A stretch of 31,347 bases of DNA from a virus, in the IMG/VR virus record IMGVR_UViG_3300031227_000255, positions 1 through 31,347 of that record; one strand, written 5' to 3'. Each line of letters opens with the position of its first letter. The stretch's first letter is position 1. This document shows positions 21,285-30,749 of this stretch, in pieces. The position numbers and the translations under genes were made by a program. The notes under the pieces are model-generated. The model worked only from the letters and a program-made list of their open reading frames with translations, was not told where the DNA came from and ran no database searches.

Positions 21285-22894
21285 TGGGTATCAATAATAG
21301 ACAAAACGAACGGGCGAAACGGTTAAATGATTTAAAAAATCAATTACCTTATTTTGCGTCGCAGTGTTTGACTATTAAAGATAAAGCCGGCGCGCTCGTG
21401 CCTTTTAATTTTAACAGGGCACAGCGTTATACGCATCAAAGATTAGAAGAACAGAAAGCTCGTATTGGAAAAGTACGGGCTCTTTTATTAAAGGGAAGAC
21501 AGCAAGGTATGAGTACCTATACCTCTGCGAGATTCTTTCATAAAACTATTTTTGTTCCCGGCACGGGTACCTTCATCTTATCCCATCAGGCGAAGACGAC
21601 GGGTCCCTTATTTGATATGGTTAAAAGATATCTTCGTTATATGCCGGAGATAATTGCCCCGACAGTAGATGCCGCTAATAAGAATCAAATAAAATTTTCA
21701 GAGATAGAATCTGAATATACCGTCGGGACCGCGGGGAATGAAGATCTTGGCCGAGGGTTAACTATTAAACAGTTGCATTGCTCCGAGGCTGCATGGTACG
21801 CGCGTACAGATGAATTAGAGACAGGATTATTTCAAGCGGTATCTGATATGGATGATACTGAGGTCATTCATGAATCTACTGCTAATGGTATGAATAATAT
21901 GTTTTATCGTAAAGCTATGGACGCTATGAAAGGCAAGGGCGAATTTATCCTTATCTTCATCCCTTGGTTTTGGCAAGAAGAGTATCGCACTAAACCCGGA
22001 CCGGATTTTATTCTCGATCAAGACGAACATGATTTAATGAAAGCTTATAAGCTTGATGTAGCTCAAATGTGTTGGCGACGTAATAAGATTATCGAACTTG
22101 GCGACGAATGGAAATTTAAACAAGAATATCCAATGAACGCAATGGAAGCGTTTGTTATTTCCGGCCAATCACTTCTTTCACCTAAATTATTACTTGAAGC
22201 ACGTAAAAGAATAATTCAAGATGCTTCCGCGCCAAAGATATTAGGTCTTGATTGTGCTAGGACCAATGATCGTGTTGTGTGGGTTTGTCGTCAAGGAAGA
22301 AAAATTTTATGGTACAAAGTTATTCAGGGCGCAGACATACCAGAAGACCCGAGTATTCCTTTGGGTCAACAAACGGCGCGTATGATTGAAAGAGAAGGTA
22401 TTGATAAATGTTTTATTGATTATGGACAAGGTTACGGAGTTATTGACTTTTTACGCGCATCAGGGTATAAAGAAGTAGTACAGGGAGTTTACTTTTCTCA
22501 CAAACCTATGAACAGGGATCGCTTCCTTAACAAGCGCGCGGAAATGGCGTTGACGTTAAGAGATTGGATTGAAGATGGTATGTGTGATATTCCCGACGAT
22601 GAAGATTTCTTTGCTGATCTCCTCATTGTTCCGATGTACAAAGAAACACCGACTAAAAAAATATACTTAGTTTCGAAAGCACAAATAAAATTAGATTACG
22701 GAATATCCACCGACATATTCGACGGGACCATTTTAACTTTTGCGTACCCGGTAGCAGCGAATATGCGTGGGTCGAAAATTCGCATAGCAAATCAAATTGA
22801 AAGAAATAAAACGAAGAGCGAGTTAACGACCATCAGGCGCGTTACCGGAACCCAAAAACAAATCGGATCCGTTAGCGTTAACGTTAGTCATTAA
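21284..22894 (+). CDS. Terminase large subunit
   Basis: This 536-residue protein has the ATPase part first, with the Walker A-like LLLKGRQQGMSTYTSARF (67-84), FILSHQAKTTGPLFD and a central LHCSEAAWYARTDELETG region. The nuclease part follows: ILGLDCARTNDRVVWV (about 318-333), CFIDYGQGYGVIDFL (about 371-385) and a late DIFDGTILTFAYP. It pumps and cuts the DNA concatemer. Overlapping starts with the small subunit (TAATG) show coupled expression. Confidence 0.9.
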   Translation: MGINNRQNERAKRLNDLKNQLPYFASQCLTIKDKAGALVPFNFNRAQRYTHQRLEEQKARIGKVRALLLKGRQQGMSTYTSARFFHKTIFVPGTGTFILSHQAKTTGPLFDMVKRYLRYMPEIIAPTVDAANKNQIKFSEIESEYTVGTAGNEDLGRGLTIKQLHCSEAAWYARTDELETGLFQAVSDMDDTEVIHESTANGMNNMFYRKAMDAMKGKGEFILIFIPWFWQEEYRTKPGPDFILDQDEHDLMKAYKLDVAQMCWRRNKIIELGDEWKFKQEYPMNAMEAFVISGQSLLSPKLLLEARKRIIQDASAPKILGLDCARTNDRVVWVCRQGRKILWYKVIQGADIPEDPSIPLGQQTARMIEREGIDKCFIDYGQGYGVIDFLRASGYKEVVQGVYFSHKPMNRDRFLNKRAEMALTLRDWIEDGMCDIPDDEDFFADLLIVPMYKETPTKKIYLVSKAQIKLDYGISTDIFDGTILTFAYPVAANMRGSKIRIANQIERNKTKSELTTIRRVTGTQKQIGSVSVNVSH

Positions 22895-22914
22895 CTTTTA
22901 CTAAGGAGTTTATT

Positions 22915-23175
22915 ATGGCAGCAGCGATTATACCTCTATTGATGATTGGGACCGCTTCGTATGCCGGTACTAAATTAGCAAATGCTGGAAAGAATAATGC
23001 TACGGGGACACCGACGGTAGATACGAGTAAAGCAGATGCACAAGCAAAAGCCGCGTCGGAACAAGCTTCGGGAGAAAAATCACCTAAGCAAGCAGCAGCG
23101 TTTTTGAAAGATCGAAAAGCTCAGGGCTTTGGTCCTAATCCGAATAAAGCGAAACCGTTTTTACTATCTCTCTAA
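22915..23175 (+). CDS. Small hypothetical virion-block protein
   Basis: This 86-residue protein starts behind AAGGAG, with a hydrophobic Ala/Gly-rich N-terminus (MAAAIIPLLMIGTASYAGT), a disordered Ala/Lys/Ser middle and a basic C-terminus (FLKDRKAQGFGPNPNKAK). It lies between terminase and portal, where many podoviruses have a small gene of unknown role. A membrane or virion-associated peptide is possible. Confidence 0.6.
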   Translation: MAAAIIPLLMIGTASYAGTKLANAGKNNATGTPTVDTSKADAQAKAASEQASGEKSPKQAAAFLKDRKAQGFGPNPNKAKPFLLSL

Positions 23176-23185
23176 GGGGGTTATT

Positions 23186-24919
23186 ATGGCATCAATAACA
23201 AATAAAGTGAAGTTGACGAAAGACCGCCATAGTAACGGGGTTAAAATTAAACAACACTGGTTGACGATGTATCAGCTTGTTGGTGAATATGTTTTAACCC
23301 GAAAACAAAATTTCCTCGCTAACTCAATGCCGGGCGAGTTTTTGACGGAACAACTGTTTTCTTCTACAGCGCCGGAAGCGAATCGAACGATGGCTTCGGC
23401 CATTCTCGGTAACTTGTGGCCAAATGGGGGGCGGTCGTTTAGAATACAGCGGCCACGTAACATTCCAGATTCAGCAGAAATAAAAAAGTATTACGCAGAT
23501 GTTTCACGAATCCTCGCCGACAGTATGGATGATCCGGAAGCCGGTCTTGCTACTGCTCTTGACGAGTATATGTTGGATCAGGGGGCTTTTGGTATTAGTG
23601 GAATTCATACAGAAGCAACGGGGGATCTCTTTGTCCCGATAAGGTATCACGCAATTAATGTTAAGAACATGGTCATTGAAGAAAACAAGAACGGGATAAT
23701 TGATACTATTTTCTTGGACATTGAATATAATGTTGATCAACTAATTAAAGAATATGGCATTAATAATGTTAGCAAGAAGTCGTCGGATAAATGGATCAAT
23801 GGAAATTTTCTTGATAAAGTACGTGTCTTACAACTCATTGAACCCCGACGAGAAGGGCGGTTTGGTTTTGGTAACAAGTCTATGCCTATTGCTTCTCTTC
23901 ATATTGAATACGATGCAAACAAAATATTAAGAGAAAGTGGTTTTAATCAACACCCTATTGCAGTAGGACGTTTCACAAAAGCATTAGGTGAAATATATGC
24001 TAGATCTCCGGCCATGTTTGCTATGCCGGCAATCTTACGACTTAATGTAGCATGGGAACTTGTTATGCGCGCGGGAGAGAAAAACCTTAATCCTCCTCTA
24101 TATCTTTTAGATAATGGGGCTCTCGGTAGTGGAGTAGTAGATACTTCCGCGGGTGGGTTGAGTGTTTTTAATACTACGAGCATAGGTGAAAAATCTCCTG
24201 TTGGTGCGTTGTTTGATGTTGGTGATATGCAGATGATCCAGCAATTAATTGAACAATTAATTAATGACGTATCAAAAGCCTTTTATATTGATCGTTTAAT
24301 GGATCTCAATAACGAGACAAGAATGACGTTAGGTGAGGCTCAAATACGTGATCGTTTTAGGGGCGAGGGTTTAAGTGGTGTTTTTAAACGACAAGAGACT
24401 GAAACTTTTAATAAAGTAATTAAATCCTCTTTTAATATTCATCTTGAGGCGGGATTAATAGGAGTTATTAAAGGTTCAGAGAAAGAAAAAGAAATAGTTA
24501 GTCAAGGGCTTGTTCCTCTATATATACCGGCGCCTATTGCAAAAGCTATGGAACGGGGACAGAAAGTCTACGACGTTAAATATGTTTCTCCGGCAAATCG
24601 TATTATGCGAATTGAAGAACTTCAAGGAATTACTCAACAACTTGATATTGCTCTCGGGATGGCAGCGGGAGGATTAACCGAGGTCCTTGATGGCATTAAT
24701 CAAGATGAAACTTTACTTCGTATCAATGAATTAACCGGAGCAACATTTGATACATTAAACGATACTAAAACCATGAAGAACATACGAGAAGCTCGGGCGG
24801 AAGCCGCGAAAGCCATGCAGCAAGTACAGATGGCACAGATTGGGGCTGATGTAGCAATGAAGGGGGCTCAGGCTCAGAGTATGACACAAGGAGCTATCAG
24901 TGGGAGACCAAGAGGCTAA
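23186..24919 (+). CDS. Portal protein (head-to-tail connector, podovirus type)
   Basis: This 577-residue protein matches the T7 gp8-type head-tail connector family: an N-terminal WLTMYQLVGEYVL helix, SSTAPEANRTMASAILGNL, then HPIAVGRFTKALGEIYARSP (about 255-275), a NLNPPLYLL loop and the late LIEQLINDVSKAFYIDR (about 355-372) and TLGEAQIRDRF. The start is the ATG at 23,186, behind AAGGGGG; a frame from 23,129 lies inside the preceding gene. The C-terminus is Gln/Met/Ala-rich. It forms the dodecameric vertex for packaging and tail attachment. Confidence 0.9.
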   Translation: MASITNKVKLTKDRHSNGVKIKQHWLTMYQLVGEYVLTRKQNFLANSMPGEFLTEQLFSSTAPEANRTMASAILGNLWPNGGRSFRIQRPRNIPDSAEIKKYYADVSRILADSMDDPEAGLATALDEYMLDQGAFGISGIHTEATGDLFVPIRYHAINVKNMVIEENKNGIIDTIFLDIEYNVDQLIKEYGINNVSKKSSDKWINGNFLDKVRVLQLIEPRREGRFGFGNKSMPIASLHIEYDANKILRESGFNQHPIAVGRFTKALGEIYARSPAMFAMPAILRLNVAWELVMRAGEKNLNPPLYLLDNGALGSGVVDTSAGGLSVFNTTSIGEKSPVGALFDVGDMQMIQQLIEQLINDVSKAFYIDRLMDLNNETRMTLGEAQIRDRFRGEGLSGVFKRQETETFNKVIKSSFNIHLEAGLIGVIKGSEKEKEIVSQGLVPLYIPAPIAKAMERGQKVYDVKYVSPANRIMRIEELQGITQQLDIALGMAAGGLTEVLDGINQDETLLRINELTGATFDTLNDTKTMKNIREARAEAAKAMQQVQMAQIGADVAMKGAQAQSMTQGAISGRPRG

Positions 24920-25157
24920 AGAGGTACCTAATAGAATACAAAAGGCAATTACCGAAGTAGCTCAAACCGCAGAAGGGCAAGAGCTATTTCGGTACTTGTT
25001 ACGTCAGTGTAACTTTCATACGAGTACGATTGTGGGGGATCCACGCTCGCATGAGATTAATGTTTATGGCACTCTATTTAACGAAGCGCGAAGAAGGCTA
25101 TATTTAGACATTAGACGTTACATTCCCCATGGAATAAGAAGAAAAATAGAAAACTAA
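24900..25157 (+). CDS. Bbp19-like phage protein
   Basis: This 85-residue protein begins at a GTG preceded by AAGGAG, and overlaps the portal stop by 20 bases. It contains GQELFRYLLRQCNFHTSTI (about 25-43) and a later FNEARRRLYLDI (about 60-72), the pattern of the Bbp19 family, found in Bordetella-type podoviruses next to the portal gene. The function in the virion is not established. The family call is by eye. Confidence 0.62.
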   Translation: MGDQEAKEVPNRIQKAITEVAQTAEGQELFRYLLRQCNFHTSTIVGDPRSHEINVYGTLFNEARRRLYLDIRRYIPHGIRRKIEN

Positions 25158-25177
25158 AACAAAAGAGGAGAGACACA

Positions 25178-26107
25178 ATGAAAAAGTTTTGGAACAATGA
25201 GTGGGCTAAATTCCCTTTTAACAATCGTGGCCTTGTTGGTGATCCACCAGCCGGAGATCCACCAGCCGGAGATCCACCAGAGGTTAAAATTGATGTTAAC
25301 AATACTCCCCCGGGAGGAGACCCACCAGCATATAAAGCTCCTGAGCTTGATATGGCTACCGCATTACCCCCGGAACACAGAAATAAGGAATATTTTAAGG
25401 ATATCACGTTTGAAAAGCTTATTGACCAACACGTTAATCTTCAATCAAAGTTAGGTCAAAGGCCGGATGTTGGGGTCCCGGGAGCAGAGGCTACCCCGGA
25501 ACAGATTACTGCTTTTTATAACTCCTTACGCCCCAAAGACATGAGTGAATATGCCTTTCCGGAAACTGAGTTTTCTAAGGCAAACGGTCGGGATGAAGGT
25601 TTTCAAACAGGCATGAAGCAAGTATTTCATGATGCGGGAGTTAGCCAACACCAAGTTAATAAGATCACAGAAGGGTATGATAAAATAGCGGGAGATATTA
25701 AAGCGACTGAAGAGGCTAAAGACACAGAGTTTGATACTAAGATTTCTGAAATATACAAAGATAGTCGAGAAACGGCATTGGGTATAGCTAAGAATCTTAT
25801 GAGAGAGAATATTCCAGATGATCTTAAACCTGAGCTTGAGAACCTTGATAACCGTTCCTTGTTATTGTTAACTACAACTCTTAATGCGGTTCACAAGAAG
25901 TATATTAGCGAAGATGGTATAGGACCGAGTAATAGACCAGCAACCGGAGATCCCGTCGCTTTACGAGAAGAAGCTATGCAACTTATGAAAACTCCCGCGT
26001 ATAAAGATTTTCGTGATCCGGGATATGATGTAGCACAACAAAAAGTTAAAGACCTATACTCTCAAATAGCCGAAATACAAAAAGGTGCGAGCGCAACAAA
26101 AAAATAA
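25178..26107 (+). CDS. Scaffold-type protein
   Basis: This 309-residue protein starts with a DPPAGDPPAGDPP repeat (about 22-34), a disordered Pro-rich stretch, and continues with long helices (LRPKDMSEYAFPE, KNLMRENIPDDLKPELE, VKDLYSQIAEIQKG). Disordered N-terminus plus helical body, high charge and the gene position just before the capsid gene are the usual marks of a head scaffold, which shapes the procapsid and then leaves. The start has an AGAGGAGAG site. It is about the usual length for the role. Confidence 0.75.
   Translation: MKKFWNNEWAKFPFNNRGLVGDPPAGDPPAGDPPEVKIDVNNTPPGGDPPAYKAPELDMATALPPEHRNKEYFKDITFEKLIDQHVNLQSKLGQRPDVGVPGAEATPEQITAFYNSLRPKDMSEYAFPETEFSKANGRDEGFQTGMKQVFHDAGVSQHQVNKITEGYDKIAGDIKATEEAKDTEFDTKISEIYKDSRETALGIAKNLMRENIPDDLKPELENLDNRSLLLLTTTLNAVHKKYISEDGIGPSNRPATGDPVALREEAMQLMKTPAYKDFRDPGYDVAQQKVKDLYSQIAEIQKGASATKK
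25241..25280 (+). repeat. Short tandem repeat in the scaffold gene
   Basis: GATCCACCAGCCGGA (15 bases) occurs twice in full, with a third partial copy (25241-25280). It encodes GDPPA repeats in the disordered N-terminus. Copy number may vary between phage isolates. Confidence 0.8.
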
Positions 26108-26115
26108 AAAAGTTC

Positions 26116-26145
26116 TTGACAAATGTTATGGTATTCTAGTAAAAT
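26116..26145 (+). promoter_or_regulatory. Capsid promoter
   Basis: TTGACA (26116-26121, perfect) is followed by 18 bases and TAAAAT (26140-26145, five of six matches). It sits between the scaffold and capsid genes and gives the capsid its own strong transcript. Confidence 0.8.
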
Positions 26146-26149
26146 AGAG

Positions 26150-26275
26150 GTAATGGGGAGCGAGTAAAATCGTCCGTTGGTAAAGCCTACCTTACAGGCG
26201 ACACGTCCGGTAACGGGGAGCGTACCGAGGATCAAAATTTTTCATTAACCCTTTTCTAACAAACACGGGAGTGTA
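26150..26275 (+). promoter_or_regulatory. Structured 5' leader of the capsid transcript
   Basis: The roughly 126 bases between promoter and capsid ATG contain hairpin GCGA / UCGU (26160-26163 with 26170-26173), GGTA / TACC (26179-26182 with 26188-26191) and ACG-UCCG closed by a GUAA tetraloop with CGGG-CGU (26203-26209 with 26214-26223). GGGGAGCG and CGTCCG are each present twice. The pattern suggests a stabilising or regulatory leader. Confidence 0.5.
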
Positions 26276-26277
26276 AT

Positions 26278-27162
26278 ATGTCTGCTCAAATTGAAGTTGC
26301 ACAAATTATCCAATTCTCGGATATGGTTCACGTTGAAGCGCAGCAAATGAGAGCTCGCTTTGCCGGGATATTCCCCGTAAAACAAATGCGTGGTAAAGCG
26401 TATGCCTATGATGGCGTCGGTTCTATCGAAGCGCAAGAGTTAAGCGGACGTTTCAACAAAGTAAATTTTAGTGATTTGAAGATCACAAGACGAAAAATCG
26501 GAAGACGACGTTTTTCTCTTACCATCCCTATCGACGAAGACGATGTGTCAAAAGTTCTTTTGGATCAAGAGCGTGAATACCAAAAAGCGTGTGCTATGGC
26601 TATGGCACGGGTTCATGATCGTATCGGTATAGAAGCGGCGTTAGCTGATGTTCTTACTGGTGAGGATTTTGAAACCACAGTTACTTTTGCTAGTGACGGT
26701 GGGGCCACAGTTACGGCCACGGGCGGTATTACTTACGCAAATCTTTTATCAACAGTACAGAATTTTATCGACGAGGATGTTGGCAACGATATGCTCGAAG
26801 ATTTTGTTTTCTGTATCTCGGGTGACGAACATACGGCGTTAATGCAGGAAACTGAATTAACGAGTGGTGATTTTGTTCGTCAATACGCAATCGAGAAGGG
26901 TAGTATGACTGAAGTTGTCGGGATGCGTTTAATTAAATTTGCGGCCAATGCTACTAATCCTATTCTTTCTGTCTCTGCCGGAGTACGGTCTTGTCTAGCA
27001 ATGAGCTCTCGTGGCCTTTGTTATGCAATGCCTAAACAGTTTGAGATTAAAGTCCAAGAAAGAACGGACTTAGTACAAACTAAACAAGTTCAGGTGAATT
27101 GGACACTCGGAGCAGTTCGTACCGAAGGTGTTTTAATTCAGAGAATTACTACGACCGATTAA
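26278..27162 (+). CDS. Major capsid protein
   Basis: This 294-residue protein matches the Phage_capsid_2-type major capsid family: N-terminal FSDMVHVEAQQMRARF, a RFNKVNFSDLKITRRKIG region, then IDEDDVSKVL (about 81-90), CAMAMARVHDRIGIEAAL and the late NATNPILSVSAGV and VNWTLGAVRTEGVLI. The HK97-like fold is inferred. It lies after scaffold and before a decoration-like gene, as usual. The GGGAGTG site precedes the ATG. The promoter, structured leader and terminator suggest this is the most highly expressed unit in the window. Confidence 0.88.
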   Translation: MSAQIEVAQIIQFSDMVHVEAQQMRARFAGIFPVKQMRGKAYAYDGVGSIEAQELSGRFNKVNFSDLKITRRKIGRRRFSLTIPIDEDDVSKVLLDQEREYQKACAMAMARVHDRIGIEAALADVLTGEDFETTVTFASDGGATVTATGGITYANLLSTVQNFIDEDVGNDMLEDFVFCISGDEHTALMQETELTSGDFVRQYAIEKGSMTEVVGMRLIKFAANATNPILSVSAGVRSCLAMSSRGLCYAMPKQFEIKVQERTDLVQTKQVQVNWTLGAVRTEGVLIQRITTTD

Positions 27163-27196
27163 CCCGTTTTTTTAAAAAAAAATAGAGGAGCTTGTT

Positions 27197-27700
27197 ATGA
27201 GTTTTGATAAAGTTGATGCAAATGTATTAGCGGGAGTGGCGACGGACGCTCACAAGTCAAGCGGGGTCGGTCCTACTGTTAGAAGTATTACGTTTGAAAC
27301 CGAAGCGGCTGATGCCGCGGGGGATGTCAAGGCCCTGTTTCGTGTAGGCGCCCATGAAATTCCTTTAGAGTGTTGGATCATCAATGATGCTATTGCTGGT
27401 GCTACTGATATTGACCTTGGCTTATATAGAGAGGATGGTACAGTAGTTGACGCAGATGCATTAATGGATGGTACTGATATTAATGCCGGGGTCGCGTATT
27501 CTTCAAAAACTGATGGTTTAGCTGCGTTAGGGGTAGAAGAGAGAGGCGTGAAGTCTTTTTATGATATTGCTAATGATGTTGCGACCACAGATGTTATAGG
27601 GCATATCCCCAATGATTCTTATTGGGTGGCGTTGACACTTAATTCTGAGGTTTCTGCTGCCGGAACGATTACAGTCGTCTTGACGACTTTAGGTCGTTAA
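27197..27700 (+). CDS. Decoration-like virion protein
   Basis: This 167-residue protein is Ala/Asp/Gly/Val-rich and predicted to be beta (FRVGAHEIPLECWIIND, IDLGLYREDGTVV, SYWVALTLNSEVSAAGTI). It follows the capsid gene and shares its promoter and terminator. Such beta-sandwich proteins frequently decorate or cement capsids. GAGGAG lies upstream of the ATG. A minor capsid role is the most likely reading, by context. Confidence 0.6.
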   Translation: MSFDKVDANVLAGVATDAHKSSGVGPTVRSITFETEAADAAGDVKALFRVGAHEIPLECWIINDAIAGATDIDLGLYREDGTVVDADALMDGTDINAGVAYSSKTDGLAALGVEERGVKSFYDIANDVATTDVIGHIPNDSYWVALTLNSEVSAAGTITVVLTTLGR

Positions 27701-27726
27701 CGTAGTTTTAATCTTAAATTTCGTTT

Positions 27727-27770
27727 AAAAAAGCGCACGTATAGTTTTAGACGCTTGCGTGCGCTTTTTT
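27727..27770 (+). terminator. Rho-independent terminator after the capsid genes
   Basis: AAAAAAGCGCACG (27727-27739) pairs with CGTGCGCTTTTTT (27758-27770), a 13-bp stem with GC core and a six-T tail on the plus strand, around an 18-base loop. The flanking A and T tracts also allow reading on the other strand. It closes the capsid transcription unit. Confidence 0.9.
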
Positions 27771-27789
27771 ATTTACCAAGGAGGTCGGT

Positions 27790-28437
27790 ATGTCACTACC
27801 AACGAGTAAAGTCGGGGTATGCAATCTCGCCTTAGACTTATTAAAAGAAAAACCGATTGCGGATATTGATACCCCTACGACGGATGTAGAAAGTCTTTGT
27901 GCTCGTTGGTATGATGTTGTTCGCGCTGGGCTCATTCAATCTCGAAATTGGAATTTTGCTACAAAATCTGAAGCGGTTTCTCGTGGAGGAACACCTTCTG
28001 TATCTATCTATGCAGATTATTATTCATTTCCAAATGATTATCTTAAACTAACAGCTATCATAAGTCCTAAACATTCTCTATCTAAATACGATTATCGTAT
28101 TGAGGCGGGAATTATTTTGATTAATAATAATGAAGGATCTTCTCTCGATGTATGGTTTCTTTATGATAATGAAACTGTAACTGACTTTCCTCCTCTCTTT
28201 ACTCTATTATTAGTTGCGCGATTAGCTTTGGTGATAGCTCATAAGATTACAGCGAAACCTTCGGTTATTAAAGAAATTAAAGATTTTATTATAGCGACAG
28301 AAAAAGAAGCTCTTGCTTTTAACGGACAAGAAAGGCCACCAACTCGATATGAAAATAGTAAACTTGTGAGTTCCGGTCTATTTCCATCAACCCTACAACA
28401 AGTAGCCGGCGACTATGAGTTTGATTTCGTTTATTAA
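27790..28437 (+). CDS. Tail tubular protein A (T7 gp11-like)
   Basis: This 215-residue protein has the family pattern VGVCNLALDLLKEKPI, DVESLCARWYDVVRAGLIQS, RNWNFATKSEA, then YSFPNDYLKL, an ITDFPPLF-like strand (VTDFPPLF) and LLVARLALVIAHKI. This is the gatekeeper ring of podovirus tails, which joins the portal. It follows the capsid terminator, starts at an AAGGAGGT site, and ends three bases before the tail tubular protein B. Confidence 0.85.
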   Translation: MSLPTSKVGVCNLALDLLKEKPIADIDTPTTDVESLCARWYDVVRAGLIQSRNWNFATKSEAVSRGGTPSVSIYADYYSFPNDYLKLTAIISPKHSLSKYDYRIEAGIILINNNEGSSLDVWFLYDNETVTDFPPLFTLLLVARLALVIAHKITAKPSVIKEIKDFIIATEKEALAFNGQERPPTRYENSKLVSSGLFPSTLQQVAGDYEFDFVY

Positions 28438-28439
28438 TT

Positions 28440-30749
28440 ATGCAACAGCTATTAACAAAATTTTCAGGTGGTGAGGTTTCTTCTGATCTTTATGGTCGAA
28501 CAGATTCCGAATTATATTTTGGTTCCGGGAAACGGATGCAGAATTTTATTGCTCGACAACAAGGACCTATGGTATACCGCGGCGGTACGATGTTTAGTCA
28601 TAATTCTCGTCATAATTATGAAGCTCGAATAGAACGTTTTCGGTACAACGACGAACAAGTATATATTTTAGAATTTACTAATGCTAAAATTAGAATCCAT
28701 GAAGACGCGGCTTTAACTCTTGATCCTACTGCAACTGTTATTACAGGAGCTACTCAAGCAAGTCCTGTTGTTGTTACCGACGTGGGACACCCTTATTCTA
28801 ACGGCCACGAGATCTATATTGAAGGTGTCGTCGGTATGACAGAACTTAATGGTCGATATTTTCGTGTTGCTAACGCCGGGGCCAATGATTATGAACTGAC
28901 TGATCTTTTTGATGATGATGTAGATGGTACTGGATTTACTGCGTACGTTTCTGATGGGACTTCTACTATAGTGTATGAATTAACTTCACCCTATACTGAT
29001 ACTGAATTATTTGAATTTGAACTTGCACAACAAGGTAATGTTATGTATACCGCGCAGCGTACTTTTCCGCCATATAAATTAACACGTGTAAGCGCGACGT
29101 CATGGACCTTTGCTGTATATGTCCGTACTGCGGATCCTTTCGGTGGGGCGAATGATTATCCCGGTGGTGTTGGTTTTTATCAAGGCCGATCTGTTTTCTC
29201 AAGTACCCATAATAATCCCGATTCTATGTGGTTAAGTCGATCTCCGACGGACGCGGGAGCGTCTCGCTATGATGATTATACGACCGGGGCTGATGCAGAT
29301 CACGCTATCGTATTTCCTATTACTTCAGATCAAGGGGATGTTGTTTATATAAATTGGATTGTAGGACTTCCAGATTTTATATCCGTCGGGACAACCGGAG
29401 GTATTATTGGAATTGATGGAGGGGGTACTAATGATGCTATTACCCCGACTAATATTCGAAAACGTCCTCTTGACCCTTACGGGGCTCAGGCAGTTAGACC
29501 GGTAGCAAATGGTAACACGCTTTATTATGTTCAAAAAGGCGGGCGGATCATTCGTAGTTTTGAATATGAATTATTAGCAGATTCTTATAAATCAGTTAAT
29601 AGAGCATTTGTATCGTCTCATTTAACAGTCTCGGGAATTAAACAAATTGCATTTCAGCGCGGACGATCTGATATTTTATGGATGGTTAGGAATGATGGAG
29701 TGCTTGTCGGAATAACATTAAAATCAAAAGAGGATGTTTCTGGTTGGCATCAACATAAAATCGGGGGCGCTGATGTAAATATAACGAGTGTTGCTATCGA
29801 ACCTTTAGAAGACGGGTATGACAGGGTGTGGATTGTCGTTGAACGAACTATTAATGGTACCGCTGTATGTTATTTAGAATATTTTACAGAACCATTTGAG
29901 GGGGTATCTAAAACAGATTATTATACTGATGATGAAGATGCAGATACCGCAGCCTATGAAAATGAGGTATACGAAGCGCAGAAAGATTTAACTTATCTTG
30001 ATAGCTTTTTAACTTTTGATGGATCTGTTATTACTTCAGATCCTACAATGACCCCTTCAGCTACGACGGGTACAGGGATTAATTTTACTATGTCCGGAGG
30101 GGGATCCTTTGTCGCCGGGGACGTTGGTAAAAAGATTTTTAAAAAATACCAAGATCGTGTAGGGGGAGGCGTCGCATTAATTACTGCATATACGAGCCCT
30201 ACTGTTGTTGTATGTACGGTTGAAAGTGATTTTGATAATACGGATGCTATTGCTGCGGGAGATTGGTATTTAACAGCCGATACCATAACAGGACTTCATC
30301 ATTTAGAAGGGGAGACTATTCAAGTTATTACAGACGGGCGTACCCATCCAGATGTAACAGTTAGCAATGGGACTATAACGTTAAACAGACAAGCGGGCAT
30401 TGTTCATCTAGGATATAATTATATTGGTATTTTTGTTTCTATGGACCTAGTATTAGGGTCCGACGAAGAAAATATTCTAACAAGTCAAAAAAATGTTTCT
30501 GATGTAGATTTAATATTTTCTCACAGTATTGGATCTAAATACGGGACCAATTTATATGAGTTAGATCAAATTACTTCTTCGGTGTCGGGTCAAGCAACGG
30601 ATCGACCCCCTCTTCCTTTTACCGGAGTAAAATCAAATTTCTATGAAGACAAATGGGAAGAGAGAAAAGAGTTGATTATTTTACAGGATCAACCTTATCC
30701 TTGTACTGTTAACGCAGCCAACTTAACATTAGACGCGGGGGAAAAGTGA
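28440..30749 (+). CDS. Tail tubular protein B (T7 gp12-like nozzle)
   Basis: This 769-residue protein begins with the family signature MQQLLTKFSGGEVSSDLYGR (1-20), GSGKRMQNFIARQQGPMVYR and later YVQKGGRIIRSFEYEL. Many beta-propeller-like strands follow. It forms the nozzle below protein A. It carries an inserted domain around residues 90-130 (HEIYIEGVVGMTEL) similar to small Ig-like or ubiquitin-like inserts. Length is close to that of T7 gp12. It ends in a GTGA overlap with the next gene. Confidence 0.87.
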   Translation: MQQLLTKFSGGEVSSDLYGRTDSELYFGSGKRMQNFIARQQGPMVYRGGTMFSHNSRHNYEARIERFRYNDEQVYILEFTNAKIRIHEDAALTLDPTATVITGATQASPVVVTDVGHPYSNGHEIYIEGVVGMTELNGRYFRVANAGANDYELTDLFDDDVDGTGFTAYVSDGTSTIVYELTSPYTDTELFEFELAQQGNVMYTAQRTFPPYKLTRVSATSWTFAVYVRTADPFGGANDYPGGVGFYQGRSVFSSTHNNPDSMWLSRSPTDAGASRYDDYTTGADADHAIVFPITSDQGDVVYINWIVGLPDFISVGTTGGIIGIDGGGTNDAITPTNIRKRPLDPYGAQAVRPVANGNTLYYVQKGGRIIRSFEYELLADSYKSVNRAFVSSHLTVSGIKQIAFQRGRSDILWMVRNDGVLVGITLKSKEDVSGWHQHKIGGADVNITSVAIEPLEDGYDRVWIVVERTINGTAVCYLEYFTEPFEGVSKTDYYTDDEDADTAAYENEVYEAQKDLTYLDSFLTFDGSVITSDPTMTPSATTGTGINFTMSGGGSFVAGDVGKKIFKKYQDRVGGGVALITAYTSPTVVVCTVESDFDNTDAIAAGDWYLTADTITGLHHLEGETIQVITDGRTHPDVTVSNGTITLNRQAGIVHLGYNYIGIFVSMDLVLGSDEENILTSQKNVSDVDLIFSHSIGSKYGTNLYELDQITSSVSGQATDRPPLPFTGVKSNFYEDKWEERKELIILQDQPYPCTVNAANLTLDAGEK

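Noticed and set aside
23129-23185. Longer N-terminus of the portal protein
   Set aside because: It would lie inside the end of the 86-residue gene; the ATG at 23,186 has AAGGGGG and fits the family start.
26174-26213. Short resemblance of the capsid leader to a 16S rRNA segment (GCCTACC...GGCGAC)
   Set aside because: The match is limited to small patches with different spacing; no further rRNA sequence is present, so it is taken as chance.
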